From the NCBI GenBank assembly GCA_023313575.1, contig JAJTTP010000026.1, positions 186,001 through 250,000 on the forward strand: a stretch of DNA of 64,000 nt. The letters run 5' to 3'. The number at the start of each line of letters is the position of its first letter. The first letter of the stretch is position 1. Shown piece by piece: positions 56,522 to 64,000 of the stretch. The notes under the pieces were generated by a model. The model saw only the letters and a program-made list of their open reading frames with translations. It was not told the DNA's origin and searched no databases. The DNA comes from Eutypella sp. D-1 (lineage: Eukaryota; Ascomycota; Sordariomycetes; Xylariales; Diatrypaceae). A program made the translations under genes and the position numbers.

Positions 56522-58432
56522 GGCTGCCGGGAGGGGGGGGGGTTTTAATCAAAACAACGACCAGAATGACAAAATGTCAGGATCGTGTGGAGGTGAGTAA
56601 AGAGAGGAGATCAGAAAGATCGCCCGTTGATTTCACGTGCAACACTGAGCGCGGCTCGAGGCGCAACGTTTGGTTGATTAGACCAAAGTCAAGAGACGAA
56701 TAATGGGTGGAAATTTTGAGAATGCGAGAATGCAAGAATGCAGAATTGCAAAAGATACAAAAATGGGAAAAATTAGACTTGATCAAAGTAAAGTCAAAGA
56801 TATAAAAGGAAGCTGGGAAAGGGGGTGATGGGTAAGTAAAGTAACAGAAAAGCTAGAATGCAGTCTAGAATTCAATCAATGTACGAGAATAGGTTATAGG
56901 TAATCCCCTAAGTACACCGCGCGTTACTAGAGTAGTAGTAGCGAATGTCTGGGTACTTGAAGAGAAAATACCAAGAAAGGCAATTAATCGTGTCGATGAA
57001 TGGGAACACCCAGAATTAGAACACAAACAACTAGTAAAATTCAAAACCTCGGAATGGAAAAGGAAGAGAGAAAAAAAAAAAAAAAAAAAAAAAAAAGAGT
57101 CTATCCTCCCGCTGTTCGAGATTACGAGATAACTAAGTGGTATGTGTCCGTGTGTGTGGTCCAGGTCTACTGTTTCGCGTTTCTCGGAATATTAAATGGA
57201 AGTTGAAGTTGTTTTGAGTGTACCGGAGTGTGTCACTTGGAAAAGAAAGGGGAAGAAGAGTTCTATCAAGCCGCTGCTGGAGTAACCTTGCCTCAATTGC
57301 CTTTCTTGCGTTACCCAGGTTGCCAGGTGGAAAAGATAACAAATCCCGTTGTATACGGTATTTTTGAGGTACTATTTCGAGGTACACTACTCGCTGTACG
57401 ATACTTCCAGGTTTCTTATCGAAAATGCCACTCAACCACTTTCCAGGGTTACAAAACCAAAACCACAACAGGGAAGTTTCAAGCGCTAACCCAGACTCTA
57501 TTATTATTATGTACACAAGTACCGGACTGCTTGACTGCCCAGCTGCCCAGATCCCCATCGCAACCCCTGCCAGGTGGTAACCCGTCCGCTTAAGAGAGAG
57601 ATTCGCAAGATTAGCCCCAGATTGGATGAAAGGTGGGTTACAGGGGAAAAGCGGCCATCCAAGCAAAAAAATTGCGTCTATCTATATAAGTACACCGCAA
57701 GTACTTGAAATTACCAGTTCTAAGCCAGGTTTCCTAAGGTATCTCCTAGGTTTCACACTCCGTATCCACGCATCGTCTTCGGTGGAGCAGTGGACAACTG
57801 CTTACGAAGTGCGTTTCTTGGTATTCAATGAGACGGTGCTATGTGATTATCAGAGGTATGCGTGTAATGTGGTTATTGATATAATTCGGGTACTGTACCT
57901 GCCAGACATCATGGGAGGCATTCTGACTGAAGTCATGGAGACTACTCTGTCCATATATATGCCCTCCTAACCTAGATAGTTTAAGAATGTAAACGAACTG
58001 GAACTTGCATCTTCTTTTTCTCCGGAAGTGCACAGCGGTGCTGATTCCAAACACTGACTTTTTCCCGTGTAATCAGCTGAAACCCATACGGGACGGTATC
58101 AATGCGTCCTATCATCGTACTCGTCTGAACTTTCCCACGCCGAATTTCTGACAGTACCCATGTATAGAAAAAAAGGTGATGGAAAGTATTCAGTTGAAAC
58201 AGTAAGGCTGAAAGATAATCATAAACCTAATCCAGTATCACCACCCACCCCGGCCATACATATGTGGCGGAGGTCTGTGCCTGCCTGCCTAGCTCTCAAC
58301 CCCACAACAGCCCGTATGTAAGCAAATAGATGCGACTATATCTTCCCAGCGGCCTGAGACATACCACTCGCCCGTCAAATACCCAATTCATTCATCCTAG
58401 GTCGTCTATCTAGGTCATACGCAGCAGTAGAC
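56522..58432. other. Divergent promoter region PDI / tdp1
   Basis: 1.9 kb. A long poly-A tract at 57069-57096 is the main feature. A 177-codon minus-strand frame (57133-57666) shows no family features, covers the probable promoter and is not called. Nothing else is recognised. Confidence 0.5.
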
Positions 58433-60665
58433 ATGGACGGACGCGCACCAAAGCGGCGCCGCCTCAGCCCGCTCGCAGACAGCGGCGCAGGGGAGCAGGG
58501 CCGAACCCTCGCGTCCCTGACGCGCGCGATCAGTCCTCCTCCCAAGAAGAAGACCGCCCCCACCACCAGCAGTACCGCCTCCACCACCCCGCGGAGGAGG
58601 AGGAGGACAATCCCATCCCCGTTCCAGCTGACGAAGATCCGGGACCTGTCAGCGGCGTGCAACGCGGACGCGGTGTCGCTGAGCGACCTGCTGGGGGACC
58701 CGCTCATCGCCGAGTGCTGGGAGTTCAACTACCTGCACGACGTGGATTTCCTTCTGCGCCACCTCGACCGGGATACCCGTGCCCTGACGGATGTGCACGT
58801 CGTGCATGGTTTTTGGAAGAGGGAGGACCCTAATCGGGTGGTGCTTGAGGTCAGTCTTACACAGAAAAGCAAGCAGGCAAGCAAGCAGTCTCTCACATCA
58901 GCTCCGGGTTCATGATGGGTAAACCCGTGATTGCGTTTAATCACGTGAATGGACCTGAACTGCAGAGTGGAGAGAATGGACCTGTGCTGACGATGCCGAC
59001 GACAGCAACAAGCGGCCCAATACGCCAACGTGACGCTCCACACGGCCTTCATGCCCGAGATGTTCGGGACGCACCACTCAAAGATGCTGATCCTATTCCG
59101 GCACGACGACAGCGCGCAAGTCATCATCCACACAGCGAACATGATCGCCAAGGACTGGACGAACCTCACCAACGGCGTCTGGCGATCGCCGCAGCTCCCG
59201 CTCCTAAAATCAACCACCACCACCACCGCCACCCGCAACACCGCCGCAGATACGGGGATTGGGAGCGGCGCCCGCTTCAAAACCGACCTCCTGAACTACC
59301 TGCGCGCCTACAACGCGCGGCGCGACGTCTGCCGCGCTCTGGTCGACCGGCTCGCGAAACACGATTTCGCCGCCGTCCGCGCCGCCCTCGTCGCCAGCGT
59401 GCCGGGCCGCCACGACATCAATGACGAGCCGCAGGCCACGAGATGGGGGTGGGCGGGTCTACGGCATGCTCTGCGCTCCGTGCCGTGTAGGGCGGGGGAG
59501 GGAGGGGCTCCAGAGATCGCGGTCCAGATCTCGTCTGTGGCGACGCTCGGGCCTACTGATAGTTGGTTGCGGCGGACGCTGTTCGAGGCGCTGTCTGCGT
59601 GCAAGACGACGCGGGCGGGCAATAGAAACAACAGCAGCAACAGCAGCAGCAGCAGAGACAAAGATGATGATAGAAAGAACGACAGCAGCAGCAGTAGTAG
59701 TACTACTAACCCCGACAAACCAGATTTCAAAATCATCTTCCCGACACCGGACGAGATCCGCGCGTCGCTAGACGGCTACGCCTCCGGCGCCTCCATACAC
59801 ATGAAGACGCAGTCGCCGCAGCAGCGCAAACAGCTCGAGTACATGCGGCCTATGCTGTGTCACTGGGCCAACGACACCGCGAAGGGCGTTTGTGAGTTGT
59901 GTTTTTGCCTTACTACACACACTCTCCCCCTCTCAACCTCCCCTCCCCCTTACGTTCTTGGCGCGATTAAAATGCCGGGCGAGGATGGGGGTGCAATATT
60001 CTCATGATCAGATACCATTCTCGTCGCAGTGGCTATCATATATGACGCCGGACTAACGCTTACAAAAAAAACCAGCACAACCCGGCCCCGCAGGCGACGC
60101 AGGCAGGAAGCGCGCCGCACCGCACATCAAGACGTACATCCGCTACAGCCCCAACACCACTCCCACTCCCAACACCATTCCCAACCCCAAGCCCGACCCC
60201 AAGCCCGACTCCGAGGTAAGGTCCATCGACTGGGCCCTCCTGACCTCAGCCAACCTATCGAAGCAAGCATGGGGCGAGGCCGCAAGCGGCGGTGGGGGGC
60301 AGATCCGGATCGCGTCCTGGGAGATTGGCGTGTTGGTGTGGCCGGAGCTTCTCGCTAGTACCACCAGCACCATTACGGGAGAGGAGACGGAGATGGAGAA
60401 GGGGAAGCGGGAGGCGAGGATGGTGCCTACGTTCCGGACGGATATGCCGCCGGACCTGAAGGGAGAGGGTGCAGGGGAGGGTGAGGGTGTCGGGGACAAG
60501 GAACCAAAAGGGAAGTGGCAGGGGGAAGAAGAGAGGGAAGACGCAGCGCTCATCGGCCTCAGAATCCCCTACTCCCTCCCCCTCCGCCGCTACGCCGCCG
60601 ACGAGGTCCCCTGGGTCGCTACCGCGGGGTACACGGAGCCGGATTGGATGGGGCGGTCGTGGTAG
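58433..60665 (+). CDS. tdp1: Tyrosyl-DNA phosphodiesterase 1
   Basis: A nuclear repair enzyme that removes topoisomerase I peptides from DNA 3' ends. Exons 58433-58849, 59006-59891 and 60076-60665 give 630 aa. The first intron uses a CTGAC branch site and GACAG acceptor; the join VVLEQQAAQYANVTLHTAFM matches the family. HKN motif 1 is THHSKMLILF with His163 and Lys165; motif 2 is PHIKTYIRYS with His451 and Lys453, followed by SIDWALLTSANLSKQAWG. The C-terminal segment DEVPWVATAGYTEPDWMG is typical. The N-terminus is a basic, disordered leader with nuclear localisation (PKRRRLSP, RRRRRT). Low-complexity Asn/Ser and Pro/Asn/Thr-rich inserts lie in the second half (encoded at about 59625-59725 and 60145-60210). 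Confidence 0.95.
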
Positions 60666-61078
60666 GGTACTTGAACGGGCAGGTATTATGACTGTCACCT
60701 GCCGCTCTGCAAAAGCCTTCTTAGTCTCTCTCAAATACACCGCAGCGGGCGGCGCTCCTAGAAGAATATGGGTGGGAAACAAAAAGAATGTTTCCCCCAT
60801 CTTTCACGTTCTCGCTCCGCTATAGTTGTCATCGTGCCTTGCGTATGTGTGTGTGTGTGTGTGTATAGGATTTCCTTGTGTTTTCTTATTCATCTACGTA
60901 GAAACGGCTAGTAGGTCTCCTCCTCCCACATAACCTGGACTTGCTTGCCCCCCCATTCAATCAACGGAACCCTCCATGCCCATGCCATGGCATACGCGTG
61001 TACAGGATAATAGTCCCATCGTGGGGGGGCGGACGACGGGACCGCAACGGAAACCCAAGCCGAAGCCAAAAACAATAT
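60666..61078. other. Convergent 3' region tdp1 / acyl-CoA-binding protein
   Basis: 413 bp with a (TG)n tract at about 60846-60863. No gene. Confidence 0.6.
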
Positions 61079-61589
61079 CTAGGACCCGACGGCCTCAGGG
61101 GCCTTGTTGGCGTCGAAACCGTACTTGCCCTTGAGCTCCTCGACCTTGGCGACGTAGCGCTCCTGCGCCTGCTCCGCCGTCACGCCCTCCTCCACTAGCT
61201 TCTTCCACGCGTTGTACTTCGCCTTGCCCTGTTTCCGCCGGGGGTGGTTAGTTACCATACTCGGGTAGATGAGGAAGGGGGGGGGGCTTACCTTGATGTC
61301 GAAGACGCCCGGCGCCGCGGCCTTGCTGAAGTCCTCGCCGTTGGCGATCTTGTAGAGTGCTGTCGCGGGGTTGTTAGTATCTCGATGGGTCACGACGCGT
61401 ATAAACCTTAGTTAAGAAAGGGGAGGGGCAGGGTGGGGGGTTCTTTTTGTTTTTTCTTTTCTTCTTCTTTTTTTCTTCTTCTTTTTCGGGAAACGCACCG
61501 TATAGGTCAAGCAGCTCCTGGTTGTCGGGCTTGCTAGTCAACTTCTTGGAGTCCTCCGCCGCCTTCTGGAATGCCTCGCTGGTCGCCAT
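61079..61589 (-). CDS. acb1: Acyl-CoA-binding protein
   Basis: A small cytosolic protein that carries long-chain acyl-CoA esters. Minus-strand exons 61589-61499, 61359-61292 and 61228-61079 encode 102 aa; yeast Acb1 has 87. The joins give LLDLYALYKIANGEDFSKAA and PGVFDIKGKAKYNAWKKL, which contain the ligand-binding Tyr and Lys residues of the family (YALYK and GKAKYNAW). The C-terminal helix AEQAQERYVAKVEELKGKYG completes the four-helix fold. The ATG at 61589 gives MATSEAFQKAAEDSKKL, the normal start; the upstream frame has no conserved sequence. The first intron is 139 nt and contains a pyrimidine-rich (T/C) tract as seen from the plus strand reversed. Confidence 0.95.
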
Positions 61590-63480
61590 CGTGGATGTAG
61601 ATGCTTCGATCGTTTGTTTTGTTAAGGTGGGAGAGGAAAATGGGGAATCTTTAGGTCGCAAAACTGTGAAGTTGGGAAAGTATGTTAAGGATCGAGATAG
61701 ATACCTGGTAGAGGAGAGCTGGAGCTAGGTACGGTATGAAATAGGAGAGTTAACTTACATATGGGCAATAATCTCTACTCTATGTCGGGTAGGTACTTGA
61801 AGGTCTTGTTGGGAGAGGAGGTGGAAGCAGGTACCTAACAGCGGGGTAGGTAAACACAGCTCCCTATGTGTACGAAGTACATAGGTCGAAGCATGTGCGT
61901 CATGTACGCCGAGGAACCCGTCCAGAATGGGTAATAGTAGCGCGGGGTTTGGCCTACATTATGTAAGCCTTTTTGACCAGCAAATATGCTTTGTACCTAC
62001 CTAGGTACCTGAGTATGTATGTAGGGTAGCTCTTTCCCCTGAATTTACTGTTACTTCAAAGTTTGAACCTGCATACCCGATCTAAGCTTAACCTTCCCCC
62101 CTTGCTTCCTTTATACGATCTGAAGCTACAGACCTCCAAGCCTAACCGCTGTGATCTTGTTCCTTTCTGAATAACATGCTGGTATTCTAATTGTACTTCT
62201 TAGGACTAGGGTTAGGGTTGGGTTACCAACCGCCACTGCTATGAATTGCCTAGAACACCGGGGTTTAGCTGAAGAGCCGGCTCCATGCGTACATATATGG
62301 TAGAAGTTAATAGAGTGATGTAACCTAGAAGTCAACGGCTTAAAGATACGGAGTATATACTGCATATACGTTCCCGAGGTCGTGTTGCAATAAGCTCTAC
62401 TATCAATTAACGCGCCTCGGAAACAAGCACATGCTAAAAATAGATATCTCCAGGAACGGCTTCGCAACTTAATACTTCGTAGAGCCAAATTTTTAGGGCC
62501 TGTTCATTTGACTTACTACCTTAGATACCTAGCTGTCTCGCCTACATGCTTAGTACAATCACAGGCTTCAAAAGCTCTTTGAGTGTATACACATGTGACT
62601 AAAGGGATTTGCTCGAGGAGACTTTAAAAGCCTAGCAGCCCAGCCTTTCACATGGGGTATGAGTACCTAGTACGAATATATCTATCCGGCTTTATAAGGG
62701 TCCGGCCCGTGCATGCACCAGCCCCCAATTAAGTGACTGACTTGGGCCGTACGACAGCTTGCCAGCCTGCTTAGGCTCTCGTGGCTTGCGTAAGGAAAGT
62801 TACGACGATGAATGGCTTTGCTTACACCACATTATGATTCCACTCACACCCGGGATAATTACTACTAATGATGACAATGACAATGACAGTGGAACAGAGC
62901 AGCCAGGGATAAACGGTCGGCAGGACGGGCATATGAGCTTCCGTATGTATTGTATGGGTATGGCATTGCTGGGGTGGTCCCCGGGTTTCAAGTTCCCATC
63001 ATGGGTCCGCACGTGTCACAGCTGAGAACGAGAAACCTTAATACTTACCTATGTAGGGTAGATAGATGGTGGGATAGTAAAATGGAAGGAACCTCCTTCC
63101 GAACATCTTTTTAACTGACGACAACATAAATCCGTGTCGGTACGAGAAACCTTAAACGACCTATTTTTCGGCTTTCGCTTTTTTATTTTTTTTTCTAATC
63201 CATCACTTACTCTCTAGTAGTTCCCGTTTTCTCAAAGTTCGTCCGTCTTACTAATACCGTAACTGAAACTCGGAACGTCCCGTGTATCCCTGGGCTGGAG
63301 CGCCACGCTACGGCTTTCTATTCGAACGTACATAGAAACTCAACTTCGGACTTCGCCAACGCTCATAAAACAACAACAACAACATTAATAACAACACCAA
63401 AAACCAATCTGAGTTTTAATCAACCTGACCCTCCTTTGTTATATATTATATCTCGTTGTAGAAACCTAGAGAACCTCGAC
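61590..63480. other. Divergent promoter region acb1 / FAD oxidoreductase
   Basis: 1.9 kb of AT-rich sequence. A short telomere-like stretch (two TAGGGT units and a TGGGT, 62207-62224) is present; it might be a binding site for a telomere-repeat factor. No gene is seen. The last 300 bp before the oxidoreductase is pyrimidine- and CAA-rich. Confidence 0.5.
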
Positions 63481-64000
63481 ATGACGAAGACAATCGTGGT
63501 CCTCGGCGGCGCCTTCGCCGGCATCCAGGTCGCGCACAGGCTGCTCAAGCACACCAAATCCACCGTTGCGGATCTCAAGGTCATCCTGGTCACCAAGGTA
63601 AGAACCTTTTTTTTTGCTCCTTCTAAGACTCCCCAGGTGCGAGGGGGAGGCCAAAAGGGCGAAAGAGGTGTGCGTGCGAGCTGTACGACGGGTCTCGTTC
63701 CAGGCTCCGTGAGGAGACGATCTGGGTCAGCTTACACAGCTTTTGTTGGCATGAAGCTTTACCGTTGCTACACCGTGACCACCCCACACGTGTACACTAG
63801 TAGTTCCATCTTACGGAAATCCATGCTGAACCCCCGAAACAGAACAGCCACTTCTTCTGGAACCTGGCCTCGGTGCGGGCCATCATCCCCGGGGTACTGG
63901 AGGAATCGCAGTACACGCTGCCGATCGCGGACGGGTTCGAGCAGTACCCGGCGGAGGCGTTCGAGCTGGTAATCGGCACGGCGGAGGGCGTCGACGTCGA
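63481..64000 (+). CDS. FAD-dependent oxidoreductase, AIF/FSP1-like (5' part only)
   Basis: The N-terminal part of an NAD(P)H oxidoreductase of the AIF/AMID/FSP1 group. Exon 1 is 63481-63597 and exon 2 starts at 63843 and runs off the window. The protein begins MTKTIVVLGGAFAGIQVAHR, a Rossmann FAD-binding motif (GGAFAG, variant of GxGxxG), followed by LKVILVTKNSHFFWNLASVR after the join. This is the pattern of fungal AIF-like mitochondrial or lipid-droplet oxidoreductases. The intron is 245 nt. Only about the first 90 residues are visible, so class and localisation remain open. Confidence 0.82.

Noticed and set aside
57133..57666. 177-codon minus-strand open frame in the PDI/tdp1 spacer
   Set aside because: No domain, composition like the flanking non-coding DNA, and overlaps the probable promoter.
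1..64000. tRNA, rRNA and CRISPR search by eye
   Set aside because: No sequence with a plausible tRNA T-arm and matching acceptor stem, no rRNA-like sequence and no regularly spaced repeat array was found. CRISPR is not expected in a fungus.

Overview
The window is nuclear DNA of a filamentous ascomycete (Pezizomycotina, most likely Sordariomycetes). Short introns with GTAAGT/GTATGT-type donors and CTAA/CTGAC branch sites interrupt most genes. Coding blocks are GC-rich, spacers are AT-richer and full of microsatellites, and the protein repertoire includes CnxE-type gephyrin, HET and HeLo proteins, DUF6594 and a fungal Mdv1. I rebuilt 21 gene models by joining exons across splice sites with frame checks. 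A 22nd gene runs off the right edge.

Left part (1-32 kb) holds conserved housekeeping genes: mitochondrial fission adaptor Mdv1, an aldo-keto reductase, a RING-finger protein, U2 snRNP A' (Lea1), a Dpb3/CHRAC1-like histone-fold subunit, a CLC chloride/proton exchanger, a TMEM42-like membrane protein, a small secreted protein, an unknown disordered nuclear-type protein, the two-domain molybdenum cofactor enzyme CnxE/gephyrin, RNase P/MRP subunit Pop5, GPN-loop GTPase 2 and Bub3. Pop5 and Gpn2 converge with only 36 bp between stop codons.

Middle part (about 32-45 kb) is an AT-rich, gene-poor accessory island. It carries LTR-like remnants, two direct repeat copies whose differences have the CpA-to-TpA pattern of repeat-induced point mutation (RIP), and three minus-strand genes: a HeLo-domain protein, a DUF6594 membrane protein and a HET-domain protein. 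This looks like a self-recognition or programmed cell death island. The most interesting observation is that the HeLo protein (three exons, 418 aa) ends in two 18-residue pseudo-repeats that align without gaps, the layout of HET-S (HeLo plus two amyloid repeats). No NLR partner gene is visible in the window.

Right part (45-64 kb) returns to housekeeping genes: rRNA-processing factor Esf1, a ten-exon phospholipase D with a long Tyr/Gly/Arg/Asp-rich insertion between its HKD motifs, an Eps1-like membrane protein disulfide isomerase, tyrosyl-DNA phosphodiesterase Tdp1, acyl-CoA-binding protein and the start of an AIF/FSP1-type FAD oxidoreductase. I found no tRNA, rRNA or CRISPR. All family assignments come from reading the translations; none was checked by a search.
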